Positions 45,762 to 53,890 are shown, counted from the first letter of the stretch. The stretch is DNA of 64,000 nucleotides from Streptomyces sp. AC550_RSS872 (GCF_019049285.1 NZ_JAGMUL010000198.1:27357-91356); one strand, 5' to 3'. Translations and numbers: made by a program. Notes: generated by a model from the sequence alone, not told the origin.

Positions 45762-45848
45762 CTGGGGGCTGCCGCCCCCAGGCCCCCGCTTCGGCCTAAA
45801 CGGCCTCGTCCTCAAACTCCCCCAGAGGGGGTGCCCCCAGACGGGCTG
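45762..45848. repeat. Dispersed palindromic repeat, copy C with an extra hairpin
   Basis: The block order is the same as copy B (CTGGGGGCTGCCGCCCCCAG, then CCTCGTCCTCAAAC), but a C/G-rich hairpin (CCCCCAGAGGGGGTGCCCCC, 45820-45839) interrupts it before ACGGGCTG. It lies after ilvE and encodes the last residues of the convergent NCS1 permease. Confidence 0.78.
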
Positions 45849-47250
45849 TCATTCCCGGGCTCGGCTGGGGCTGAGTCCGGGGTTCCAGCAGCGTGTAAGC
45901 GACTCCTCCCACCAGCCCCGACAGCAGGAAGCTACAGTCCACCCCGCCCGTCACGCCCAGCAGCGGCCCCTCGTACGACGGGAGGGACACGGCCAGCAGG
46001 CCGACCGTCGCGCCCATCGCCCAGGCCGCCGTCGCCGGGATGTTCCAGCCGCCCCGGAACCAGTAGATCCCGCCCCGCGCCCGGCGGTTGAAGACCTGGA
46101 GGGCCTCCGCGTCGTACACGCCACGGCATCGGGCGAAGCCGATCAGGGTGATGACCGCCCACGGTGTGCCGATCGCCGTCAGCAGCAGGACGAAGGACGT
46201 CATGGCGTCCTGGGCGCTGGAGGCGTAGTGGCCGACGAAGACACAGGCGGTCGCGACGACGGCGACGGAGTAGGTGGCCCGGGCACGGGAGGCGCGCGGG
46301 AGGATGGCGTCCAGGTCGAGGCCCATGGAGTAGAGCATCAGGCCCGCGTTGCCGACCGAGCCCGCGGACGCGGCCAGCAGGAGCGGGACCAGGTACCAGG
46401 TGGGGGAGGCGGAGACCAGCGGTCCGGCGTAGTCGAGGGCCGCCTGGGCCGCGTACGCCGTGAAGGTGCCGAACAACTGGGGGACCAGCAGGCCCAGGAG
46501 CAGGCCGAGCCACGTGGCGTGCAGCACCCGGCGTGAGGTGTGGCGGGCCGGGGAGATGTAGCGGGTGTAGTCGCCGAGCAGGGTGATGAAGGCGATCGGG
46601 CCGGACAGGCCCGCGGCCACCGTCGCCAGCAGCCATGTCGGCCAGAAGCCGCCCAGCAGATAGCCGCCCGCCTCGGGCAGCGCTGCGGTCGTGAAGTGCG
46701 GGGCGTAGGCGACGACGCCGAGGACCAGCAGGGCCGTCATGCCGATCGCGAGGACGCGGGAGAGGGCGAGCAGCACTCGGTAGCCGTACACCGCGCCCGC
46801 GACGGTCGCCGCGGCCAGCAGCCCGTAGACCACGCCGTACGAGATCCCGCTCGCCGGCAGTCCGACCAGCCGGCCCAGTACGCCGACCATCACATCGCCG
46901 CCGATCCACACGGTCAGGGCCGTGTACCCGAGGGCGAGCAGGAGGCCGACCACCGAGCCGACCAGGCGGCCGCGCACGCCGAACTGGGCGCCGGAGGACG
47001 TGGACAGGTTCGTCGCCGTGCGCAGGGAGATCAGCGCGAGCGGGGCGGTCAGGGCCGTGCCGGCCACCGTGCCCACCACGATCGAGCTCACCGACGCCCA
47101 CCAGTCCAGGCCGAACGACGGCGGCAGCCAGCCGAAGACGATCACTCCCAGGCAGAGATTCGAGCCCAGCAGGATCGAGACGAGGTCCCGTGGGCCGCTC
47201 GTGCGTTCCTCGTCGGGGATGGTGTCGACTCCGCGCTGTTCCATCGGCAT
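45796..47250 (-). CDS. NCS1-family nucleobase/ureide permease (CodB-like)
   Basis: This 484-residue membrane protein has about 12 helices and NCS1 signatures (LGSNLCLGVIVFGWLPPSFG in helix 1; ATNLSTSSGAQFGVRGR). The family imports cytosine, purines, allantoin, hydantoins or thiamine precursors. ATG 47250 follows AAGGAGA. It is divergent from the urease-like operon, with two operator-like repeats shared between them, so it probably imports a substrate for that pathway. Its last 17 residues (after the MTARLG region, ending EFEDEAV) are encoded by repeat copy C. Confidence 0.88.
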   Translation of the reverse strand: MPMEQRGVDTIPDEERTSGPRDLVSILLGSNLCLGVIVFGWLPPSFGLDWWASVSSIVVGTVAGTALTAPLALISLRTATNLSTSSGAQFGVRGRLVGSVVGLLLALGYTALTVWIGGDVMVGVLGRLVGLPASGISYGVVYGLLAAATVAGAVYGYRVLLALSRVLAIGMTALLVLGVVAYAPHFTTAALPEAGGYLLGGFWPTWLLATVAAGLSGPIAFITLLGDYTRYISPARHTSRRVLHATWLGLLLGLLVPQLFGTFTAYAAQAALDYAGPLVSASPTWYLVPLLLAASAGSVGNAGLMLYSMGLDLDAILPRASRARATYSVAVVATACVFVGHYASSAQDAMTSFVLLLTAIGTPWAVITLIGFARCRGVYDAEALQVFNRRARGGIYWFRGGWNIPATAAWAMGATVGLLAVSLPSYEGPLLGVTGGVDCSFLLSGLVGGVAYTLLEPRTQPQPSPGMTARLGAPPLGEFEDEAV

Positions 47251-47278
47251 GGCAGGTCTCCTTCGATCGGCCGCCAGA

Positions 47279-47371
47279 GTTAGAGCGACGTTCAATATCG
47301 GGATCCGGAGCTGTTCCGTCAACACCTCGGCCCACTGGATTTCGTGTTTAGAGTGGTGTTCTAATTCGGGA
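47279..47371. promoter_or_regulatory. Twin operators shared by the NCS1 permease and urease-like operon
   Basis: Two 25-bp direct copies, 47279-47303 and 47347-47371, share TTAGAG, GTTC and a closing TCGGGA. The second is palindromic as TTAGA-N7-TCTAA; the first as a weaker TTAGA-N7-TCAAT. They flank the divergent promoters and are 68 bp apart start to start. The TetR gene at the end of the operon is the natural candidate to bind them. Confidence 0.65.
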
Positions 47372-47393
47372 GAGGCAAGGAGGTGCCCGCGAC

Positions 47394-48104
47394 ATGAGAC
47401 TCACTCCCACGGAACGTGACCGGCTGCTGCTCTTCGGAGCCGCCGAGCTGGCCCGGGCGCGCAGGGCCCGCGGGCTGAGGCTGAACGTGCCGGAGGCGAC
47501 CGCGCTGATCGCGGACACCGTGTGCGAGGCGGCACGCGACGGGGCCCGGCTGGCGGAGGCCATCGAGCGCGCCCGGTCCGTGCTCGGCCCGGACGACGTG
47601 CTGCCGGGTGTCGCGGACGTCGTCACCGAGGTCCACGTCGAGGCCGTCTTCGACGACGGATCGCGGCTCGCGGTCGTGTCCGACCCGCTCGGGGGCGGGC
47701 TCGGCTCGCAGGCGCCCGGCGCGCTGCTGCCGGGGCCCGAGCACGCCGACCCGGAGCCGGCCGTCCGGCTGACGGTCACGAACACCGCCACCGTGCCCGT
47801 CTCCGTGACCTCCCACTTCCACTTCTTCGAGGCCAACCCGCGGCTCGACTTCGACCGCGCGGCCACCTACGGCATGCGGCTCGCCGTGCCCGCCGGGTCC
47901 TCGGAGCGGTTCGGGCCGGGGGAGAGCGCCGAGGTCGGGCTCGTGCCGATCGGCGGCGAGCGCGTCGCGATCGGGTTCGCGGGGCTCGTCGACGGGCCGC
48001 TGGACGCGCCCGGCGCCCGTGAGGAGGCACTGCGCCGCGCGGCCGCCTGCGGCTACCTCGGCGTCACCAGAGCACCCGATCAGGAGCAGGAGGTCGAGCG
48101 ATGA
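47394..48104 (+). CDS. ureA: Fused urease gamma-beta subunit (UreA-UreB)
   Basis: The 236-residue protein joins a gamma-like domain (about 1-100; LTPTERDRLLLFGAAELARA, then RGLRLNVPEA and DVVTEVHVEAVFDDGSRL) to a beta-like domain (about 115-225; SHFHFFEANPRLDFDR, RLAVPAG, GERVAIGFAG). In ureases these subunits build the shell around the catalytic alpha subunit. Fused UreAB forms occur in some actinobacteria and in Helicobacter. ATG 47394 follows AAGGAGG. The stop overlaps the next start by ATGA. No urease accessory genes are nearby. Confidence 0.92.
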   Translation: MRLTPTERDRLLLFGAAELARARRARGLRLNVPEATALIADTVCEAARDGARLAEAIERARSVLGPDDVLPGVADVVTEVHVEAVFDDGSRLAVVSDPLGGGLGSQAPGALLPGPEHADPEPAVRLTVTNTATVPVSVTSHFHFFEANPRLDFDRAATYGMRLAVPAGSSERFGPGESAEVGLVPIGGERVAIGFAGLVDGPLDAPGAREEALRRAAACGYLGVTRAPDQEQEVER

Positions 48105-49813
48105 GCCGTCCCGGAGGCCACCCCGCCGAGGCCCGCCGTCTCACCCCGTACGAGTACGCCGCCACCCACGGCCCCCGCGCCGGCGACCGCGTCCGCCTCG
48201 GCGACTCCGGGCTGACCATCCGCGTCGAGTCGGACTCCCAGAAGTACGGCGACGAGTTCCTCGCCGGGTTCGGCAAGACCGCCCGGGACGGACTCCACCT
48301 CAAGGCCGCCGCCGTCCGAGATACCTGTGACGTCGTCATCAGCAATGTCGTGGTGATCGACGCGGCGCTCGGGATCCGCAAGGTATCCATCGGGATCAGG
48401 GAGGGCCGGATCTGCTCGATCGGACGGGCCGGGAACCCCGACACCCTCGACGGGGTCGACGTCGTGGTCGGCACGGGTACGTCCATCGTGTCCGGCGAGG
48501 GGCTCATCGCCACCGCCGGAGCCGTCGACACGCATGTCCATCTGCTGTCGCCGCGCATCATGGAGGCCTCGCTGGCATCCGGCGTGACCACGATCATCGG
48601 GCAGGAGTTCGGGCCGGTGTGGGGCGTCGGCGTCAACTCCCCGTGGGCGCTCAAGCACGCCTTCAACGCCTTCGACGCCTGGCCGGTCAACATCGGCTTC
48701 CTGGGCCGCGGTTCGTCGTCCTCGTCCGCGCCCCTGGTCGAGGCCCTCGCCGAGGGCGGCGCCTGTGGCTTCAAGGTGCACGAGGACATGGGCGCCCATA
48801 CGCGGGCGTTGGACACGGCTCTGCGCGTCGCTGAGGAGTACGACGTCCAAGTCGCCCTGCACAGCGACGGGCTGAACGAGTGCCTGTCCGTCGAGGACAC
48901 CCTGCGGGTGCTTCAGGGGCGCACCATCCACGCCTTCCACATCGAGGGCTGCGGCGGCGGACACGTCCCGAACGTGCTGAAGATGGCCGGCGTTCCGAAT
49001 GTCATCGGCTCCTCCACCAACCCCACCCTGCCCTTCGGCCGGGACGCGGTCGCCGAGCACTACGGCATGATCGTCTCCGTCCACGACCTCAAGACCGACC
49101 TGCCCGGTGACGCCGCCATGGCCCGCGACCGCATCCGCGCCGGGACCATGGGCGCCGAGGACGTCCTGCACGACCTGGGCGCGATCGGCATCACCTCGTC
49201 GGACGCGCAGGGCATGGGGCGCGCGGGCGAGACCGTCCGCCGTACGTTCGCGATGGCCGGGAAGATGAAGGCCGAGTTCGGCGCCCCGGACGACGGCCAC
49301 GACAACGAGCGCGTCCTGCGCTACATGGCCAAGCTGACCATCAACCCCGCCATCGCCCACGGACTCTCCCACGAGGTCGGATCGATCGAGGTCGGCAAGC
49401 TGGCCGACATCGTGCTGTGGCAGCCGGAGTACTTCGGCGCCAAGCCGCAGCTGGTACTCAAGTCCGGCTTCCCGGCGTACGGCGTGGTCGGCGACCCGAA
49501 CGCCGCGACCGACACCTGCGAACCCCTTGTCCTTGGACCGCAGTTCGGCGCGTACGGGGCCACACCCGCCGACATCTCGGTCGCCTTCGTCGCGCAGGCC
49601 GCCGTCGACCAGGGAGGCGACCGCATGCCCACGCGCAGAAGGAGGGTCGCCGTCCGGGGCACCCGTGGCATCGGACCGGCCGACCTGCGCCTGAACTCCC
49701 GTACCGGAGCCGTCGACGTCGACCAGCGCACCGGTCTTGTCACCCTCGACGGCGAGCCGCTGCGCTCCGAGCCGGCCGAGTCCGTCTCCCTCAACCGCCT
49801 CTACTTCCTCTAA
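48101..49813 (+). CDS. ureC: Urease alpha-subunit homologue, divergent flap, no accessory genes
   Basis: The 570-residue amidohydrolase aligns with UreC. The dinickel ligands are all present: His145 and His147 (DTHVH), Lys225 (GFKVHED), His254 (ALHSD), His280 (HAFHIEG) and Asp368 (TSSDAQ). From Lys225 to Asp368 they sit at a constant offset of eight from Klebsiella urease numbering. Flap His328 (equivalent to His320) is kept, but the flap Cys319 equivalent is Val327 and the next His is Asp329. A three-residue deletion lies near residue 170, in the GGGTGPA region. So metal chemistry is plausible, but the substrate may differ from urea. It overlaps ureAB by ATGA and precedes agmatine deiminase. 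Confidence 0.9.
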   Translation: MSRPGGHPAEARRLTPYEYAATHGPRAGDRVRLGDSGLTIRVESDSQKYGDEFLAGFGKTARDGLHLKAAAVRDTCDVVISNVVVIDAALGIRKVSIGIREGRICSIGRAGNPDTLDGVDVVVGTGTSIVSGEGLIATAGAVDTHVHLLSPRIMEASLASGVTTIIGQEFGPVWGVGVNSPWALKHAFNAFDAWPVNIGFLGRGSSSSSAPLVEALAEGGACGFKVHEDMGAHTRALDTALRVAEEYDVQVALHSDGLNECLSVEDTLRVLQGRTIHAFHIEGCGGGHVPNVLKMAGVPNVIGSSTNPTLPFGRDAVAEHYGMIVSVHDLKTDLPGDAAMARDRIRAGTMGAEDVLHDLGAIGITSSDAQGMGRAGETVRRTFAMAGKMKAEFGAPDDGHDNERVLRYMAKLTINPAIAHGLSHEVGSIEVGKLADIVLWQPEYFGAKPQLVLKSGFPAYGVVGDPNAATDTCEPLVLGPQFGAYGATPADISVAFVAQAAVDQGGDRMPTRRRRVAVRGTRGIGPADLRLNSRTGAVDVDQRTGLVTLDGEPLRSEPAESVSLNRLYFL

Positions 49814-49822
49814 GGATCACTC

Positions 49823-50872
49823 ATGTCCGCAGCCGCCGACGGCTTCCGCATGCCCGCCGAGTGGGCCCCGCACGAACGCACCTGGATGGCCTGGCCGGGC
49901 CCCAACGTGACCTTCGACGACCCGGAGGACCTGGCCGACGCCCGCGCCGCCTGGGCGTCGGTCGCCCGTGCCGTGCGTCGCTTCGAGCCGGTGACGGTCG
50001 TGTGCGGACCCGGGCAGTCGGCCGAGGCCCGCGCCCTGCTCGGCGACGGCGTGGAGACGGTCGAGCGGGACCTCGACGACGCCTGGATGCGGGACATCGG
50101 CCCGACCTTCCTGACTGACGGGAAGGGCCAACTCGCCGCCGTCGACTGGACGTTCAACGGCTGGGGCGCCCAGGACTGGGCCCGCTGGGAGCACGACGCG
50201 AAGATCGCCGCGTATGTGTCCGACCTCGCGGGCTCGACGAAGACGTACGCCTCGAAGCTCGTCAACGAGGGCGGTGCGATCCATGTGGACGGCGACGGGA
50301 CGGTCCTGCTGACGGAGACGGTCCAGCTCGGCCCCGAGCGCAACCCGCACTGGACGCGGCAGGAGGTCGAGGCCGAGATCCACGGCATGCTCGGCACCCG
50401 CAAGGCGATCTGGCTGCCGCGGGGTCTGACCGGCGACTATCCCCCGTACGGCTTCGGCACCCTCGGACATGTCGACATCGTCGCCGCGTTCGCCCGCCCC
50501 GGTGTGGTCGTCGCCCATGTGCAGCCGGACCCCGCGCACCCCGACCACGAGGTGACCCGGGAGGTCGTCGGCCTGCTGAAGGCACAGACGGACGCCCGTG
50601 GCCGCCGGCTGGAGGTCGTCGAGGTGCCCGCCCCGACCGTCCTGGAGGCGGACGGCCACTGGGCCGACTACTCCTACATCAACCACTACCTCTGCAACGG
50701 CGGCGTCGTCCTGTGCGGCTTCGACGACCCGCGCGACGAGATCGCCGCCGGCATCTTCCGCCGACTGTTCCCGGAGCGCACGGTGACGCTCGTCGACGCA
50801 CGGACGATCTTCGCGGGCGGGGGCGGCATCCACTGCATCACCCAGCAGCAGCCGAGGACGGTCGTCAGGTAG
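49823..50872 (+). CDS. aguA: Agmatine deiminase family protein
   Basis: This 349-residue member of the guanidino-group-modifying (PAD_porph) superfamily hydrolyses agmatine to N-carbamoylputrescine and ammonia in characterised relatives. The catalytic Cys338 is in GGGGIHCITQQQP, with MRDIGPTF and GHVDIVAAF carrying the other active-site Asp and His. ATG 49823 lies nine bases after the ureC stop with AAGGATC upstream, so it is in the same operon. The product is a ureido compound, which makes the urease-like partner a candidate for the following step. Confidence 0.92.
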   Translation: MSAAADGFRMPAEWAPHERTWMAWPGPNVTFDDPEDLADARAAWASVARAVRRFEPVTVVCGPGQSAEARALLGDGVETVERDLDDAWMRDIGPTFLTDGKGQLAAVDWTFNGWGAQDWARWEHDAKIAAYVSDLAGSTKTYASKLVNEGGAIHVDGDGTVLLTETVQLGPERNPHWTRQEVEAEIHGMLGTRKAIWLPRGLTGDYPPYGFGTLGHVDIVAAFARPGVVVAHVQPDPAHPDHEVTREVVGLLKAQTDARGRRLEVVEVPAPTVLEADGHWADYSYINHYLCNGGVVLCGFDDPRDEIAAGIFRRLFPERTVTLVDARTIFAGGGGIHCITQQQPRTVVR

Positions 50873-50881
50873 AACGTACGG

Positions 50882-51181
50882 GTGAACGTACTGCTCTGCG
50901 CCACCTGCGCAACCCGGCTGACCGAGCCGGTCCGGCGGCTCGACGAGATGCCCGGGTACCGAGGCCGGTACGGCCTCCCAGGCCCGGACGGCCGACGGCA
51001 CGGCCCGCCGAGCGTGCAGCGCGGGACGTACGTCGTCGACCCGCTGCCGTTCGGGGCGCCGCTCGGGGTCAACCACCTCTGCCGCTGCGGGGCCGAGGTG
51101 GCCGTCGTCGCCGTCGACTGCACGAGCGACTACGAGACCCGGCTCGTCCCGGACGCCGTCCGCGTGGAGGCCGCCGCGTGA
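50882..51181 (+). CDS. Small Cys-rich (zinc-ribbon-like) protein, unknown
   Basis: This 99-residue protein starts at GTG 50882, nine bases after the agmatine deiminase stop. It has CATC near the N-terminus and CRCG near residue 68, a spacing that could bind zinc, and otherwise a Pro/Gly-rich loop (PGYRGRYGLPGPDGRRHGPP). It overlaps the TetR gene by GTGA. I do not recognise a family. Its place in the operon makes a metal-delivery or regulatory role conceivable, without direct evidence. Confidence 0.7.
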   Translation: MNVLLCATCATRLTEPVRRLDEMPGYRGRYGLPGPDGRRHGPPSVQRGTYVVDPLPFGAPLGVNHLCRCGAEVAVVAVDCTSDYETRLVPDAVRVEAAA

Positions 51182-51783
51182 GCACGCGCCGCCGCACGCC
51201 CGCCCCGCCCCGCGAGGACGTCCTCGCCGCCGCCATGGAGATGATCGCCGAGCGCGGCCTGGAGAAGCTGACCATGGCCGCGCTCGGCCGTGAGGTCGGC
51301 ATGAGCAGCGGCCATCTCCTCTACTACTTCCGCTCCAAGGACGAACTGCTGCTGCGCACCCTGGAGTGGAGCGAGGGCCGGCTCGGCGCCGAGCGCGGCC
51401 GGCTGCTGACGCGGGCGTCCGCCACGGCCCGCGAACGGGTCGAGGCGTATGTCGACCTGTACGTCCCCGAGGGCCATCGCGACCCGCACTGGACGCTGTG
51501 GCTGGAGGTCTGGAACCGCTCGCAGAACGCCGACGACGACGCCCGCGACCGGCAGGCCGCGATCGAGGGCGCCTGGCACCGCGACCTGGTGGCGCTGGTC
51601 GCCGAGGGCATGTCGCGCGGGGAGTTCAGGGCGGTGGACCCGGACCGCTTCGCCGCCCGGCTGCGGGCCCTGCTCGACGGGTTCTCCATCCATGTGGCGA
51701 TCGGCCTGCGCGGCACGGACCGGGCACAGGTTCTCGGCCACGTACGGGAGTTCCTCGACGACAGCCTCCTCGCGGACTCCTGA
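51178..51783 (+). CDS. TetR-family regulator of the urease-like operon
   Basis: This 201-residue TetR protein has the helix-turn-helix AAMEMIAERGLEKLTMAALG then REVGMSSGHLLYYFRSKDEL, and a BetI-like C-terminal domain (RDPHWTLWLEVWNRSQ; FRAVDPDRFAARLRALLDGF). GTG 51178 overlaps the preceding stop (GTGA), so it is expressed with the catabolic genes. It probably binds the twin repeats at the operon's head, giving autoregulation by a pathway ligand. Confidence 0.9.
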   Translation: MSTRRRTPAPPREDVLAAAMEMIAERGLEKLTMAALGREVGMSSGHLLYYFRSKDELLLRTLEWSEGRLGAERGRLLTRASATARERVEAYVDLYVPEGHRDPHWTLWLEVWNRSQNADDDARDRQAAIEGAWHRDLVALVAEGMSRGEFRAVDPDRFAARLRALLDGFSIHVAIGLRGTDRAQVLGHVREFLDDSLLADS

Positions 51784-51965
51784 GCTCACGTCCAGGTCGT
51801 ACGCAATACACCGGATTGCCCCTGTCGCACGCGGTGCGTTTGCCTCGATGGGCGCCCTCGGCAGCCGCTCCGCCCAGCTGGTCCCGGACGACACCGACGG
51901 CCACTACGACGGCATCGTCCACCGTCGGCGGCGATCTACGCAGTGCTCGCATCCTGAGACGGACG

Positions 51966-51994
51966 GTGAGCCCTGGGGCGGTGTGTGCCAGACT
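51966..51994 (+). promoter_or_regulatory. Candidate cimA promoter driving a leaderless leader peptide
   Basis: GTGAGC (51966-51971) and CAGACT (51989-51994) are separated by 17 bp; transcription would begin about 52001, exactly the GTG of the leader peptide. Both hexamers are only partial matches. Confidence 0.4.
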
Positions 51995-52000
51995 GCCCCC

Positions 52001-52051
52001 GTGCTCTCGTTCGCCATGATTATTGGCAGCAGGCGCGCCGGTCCGCAGTGA
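52001..52051 (+). CDS. cimA leader peptide with Ile-Ile control codons
   Basis: A 16-codon frame from GTG 52001 (or 11 codons from ATG 52016) encodes VLSFAMIIGSRRAGPQ. Its two adjacent Ile codons are both ATT, a rare codon in this genome, at 52019-52024. It ends 55 bases before a U-tailed hairpin. GTCCGC in the leader (52041-52046) can pair with GCGGAC (52075-52080). This is the layout of a ribosome-mediated attenuator sensing charged tRNA(Ile), which fits citramalate synthase, the entry enzyme of threonine-independent isoleucine synthesis. Confidence 0.6.
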   Translation: MLSFAMIIGSRRAGPQ

Positions 52052-52106
52052 CCGCCACGTACGACCAGGTACGGGCGGACACCGTCGTCCTCGACCCGCG
52101 CGCAGA

Positions 52107-52131
52107 CCTCTCGCACCCGCGAGGGGTTTTT
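52107..52131 (+). terminator. cimA attenuator (rho-independent terminator)
   Basis: CCTCTCGC (52107-52114) pairs with GCGAGGGG (52119-52126), with one G-U pair and a four-base loop, followed by TTTTT (52127-52131). It lies 120 bp before cimA. The rest of the 468-bp TetR-cimA gap shows no gene. Confidence 0.8.
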
Positions 52132-52251
52132 CGCTTTTCTGGCCCACCTTCAGCCGGGAGCAAAGCGCGAGGGACCATTGGGGACGGTGGAGCCGGTCAT
52201 TCCGGTAACGACCGTGATCCGACGGGATCCAACAGCAGGAGCCTTGACACC

Positions 52252-53856
52252 ATGACCGCAACCAGCGAGCTCGACGATTCGTTCCACGTGTTCGACACCA
52301 CCCTGCGCGACGGCGCGCAGCGGGAGGGCATCAACCTCACCGTCGCGGACAAGCTGGCCATCGCCCGGCACCTGGACGAGTTCGGCGTGGGCTTCATCGA
52401 GGGCGGCTGGCCCGGTGCCAACCCGAGGGACACCGAGTTCTTCGCGCGCGCCCAGCAGGAGATCGACTTCCAGCACGCCCAGCTGGTCGCCTTCGGCGCG
52501 ACCCGTCGCGCGGGCGCCAAGGCGTCCGATGACCCGCAGGTCAAGGCGCTGCTGGAGTCCGGCGCCCCGGTGATCACCCTGGTCGCGAAGTCCCACGACC
52601 GGCATGTCGAGCTCGCCCTGCGCACCACGCTCGACGAGAACCTGGAGATGGTCCGCGACACGGTGTCGTACCTGCGCGAACAGGGCCGCCGCGTCTTCGT
52701 CGACTGCGAGCACTTCTTCGACGGCTACCGCGCCAACCCCGAGTACGCGAAGGCAGTCGTCCGCACGGCATCGCAGGCCGGCGCGGACGTCGTCATCCTC
52801 TGCGACACCAACGGCGGCATGCTCCCCGCCCAGGTCCAGGCAGTCGTGGCGACCGTCCTCGCGGACACGGGCGCCCGCCTCGGCATCCACGCCCAGGACG
52901 ACACCGGCTGCGCGGTCGCCAACACCCTCGCCGCCGTCGACGCGGGCGCGACCCACGTCCAGTGCACGGCCAACGGCTACGGCGAGCGCGTGGGCAACGC
53001 CAACCTCTTCCCGGTCGTGGCGGCCCTGGAGCTCAAGTACGGCAAGAAGGTCCTCCCCGACGGTCACCTCCGCGAGATGACCCGCATCAGCCACGCCATC
53101 GCCGAGGTCGTCAACCTCACCCCCTCCACGCACCAGCCCTACGTCGGCGTATCGGCCTTCGCCCACAAGGCCGGCCTGCACGCCTCCGCGATCAAGGTCG
53201 ACCCGGACCTGTACCAGCACATCGACCCCGAGCTGGTCGGCAACACCATGCGCATGCTGGTCTCCGACATGGCGGGCCGCGCCTCCGTCGAGCTCAAGGG
53301 CAAGGAACTCGGCATCGACCTGGGCGGCGACCGCGAACTGGTGGGCCGGGTCGTCGAGCGCGTCAAGGAACGCGAACTCAAGGGCTACACCTACGAGGCG
53401 GCCGACGCCAGCTTCGAGTTGTTGCTGAGGGCAGAGGTGGAGGGCAGGCCCCTCAGCTACTTCCAGGTCGAGTCCTGGCGCGCGATCGTCGAGGACCGCC
53501 CCGACGGCACCCACGCCAACGAGGCCACGGTCAAGCTCTTCGCCAAGGGCGAGCGCATCGTCGCCACGGCAGAGGGCAACGGCCCGGTCAACGCCCTCGA
53601 CCGCGCCCTCCGCGTCGCCCTGGAGAAGATCTACCCCCAGCTCGCCAAACTCGACCTCGTCGACTACAAGGTCCGCATCCTGGAGGGCGTCCACGGCACC
53701 CAGTCCACGACCCGGGTCCTGATCTCGACCTCGGACGGCACGGGGGAGTGGTCCACGGTCGGCGTGGCCGAGAACGTCATCGCCGCGTCCTGGCAGGCCC
53801 TGGAGGACGCCTACACCTACGGGCTGCTGCGGGCCGGGGTGACGCCGGCTGAGTAG
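52252..53856 (+). CDS. cimA: Citramalate synthase
   Basis: CimA condenses pyruvate and acetyl-CoA to (R)-citramalate, leading to 2-oxobutyrate and isoleucine through LeuCD and LeuB. The 534-residue protein has the DRE-TIM metallolyase core (FDTTLRDGAQREGINLTVAD, then EGGWPGANPRDTEFF, and HAQDDTGCAVANTLAAVDAG) and a C-terminal LeuA-type allosteric domain (about 390-530). The opening DGAQREGI and GGWPGANP fit CimA rather than isopropylmalate synthase. ATG 52252 follows AGGAG. It is preceded by the attenuator and followed by a hairpin. Confidence 0.92.
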   Translation: MTATSELDDSFHVFDTTLRDGAQREGINLTVADKLAIARHLDEFGVGFIEGGWPGANPRDTEFFARAQQEIDFQHAQLVAFGATRRAGAKASDDPQVKALLESGAPVITLVAKSHDRHVELALRTTLDENLEMVRDTVSYLREQGRRVFVDCEHFFDGYRANPEYAKAVVRTASQAGADVVILCDTNGGMLPAQVQAVVATVLADTGARLGIHAQDDTGCAVANTLAAVDAGATHVQCTANGYGERVGNANLFPVVAALELKYGKKVLPDGHLREMTRISHAIAEVVNLTPSTHQPYVGVSAFAHKAGLHASAIKVDPDLYQHIDPELVGNTMRMLVSDMAGRASVELKGKELGIDLGGDRELVGRVVERVKERELKGYTYEAADASFELLLRAEVEGRPLSYFQVESWRAIVEDRPDGTHANEATVKLFAKGERIVATAEGNGPVNALDRALRVALEKIYPQLAKLDLVDYKVRILEGVHGTQSTTRVLISTSDGTGEWSTVGVAENVIAASWQALEDAYTYGLLRAGVTPAE

Positions 53857-53867
53857 GCCGAACGGAC

Positions 53868-53890
53868 CCAGGGGGTGTTTCGCCCCCTGG
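53868..53890. terminator. cimA terminator
   Basis: CCAGGGGG (53868-53875) pairs with CCCCCTGG (53883-53890) across a seven-base loop. Confidence 0.75.
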
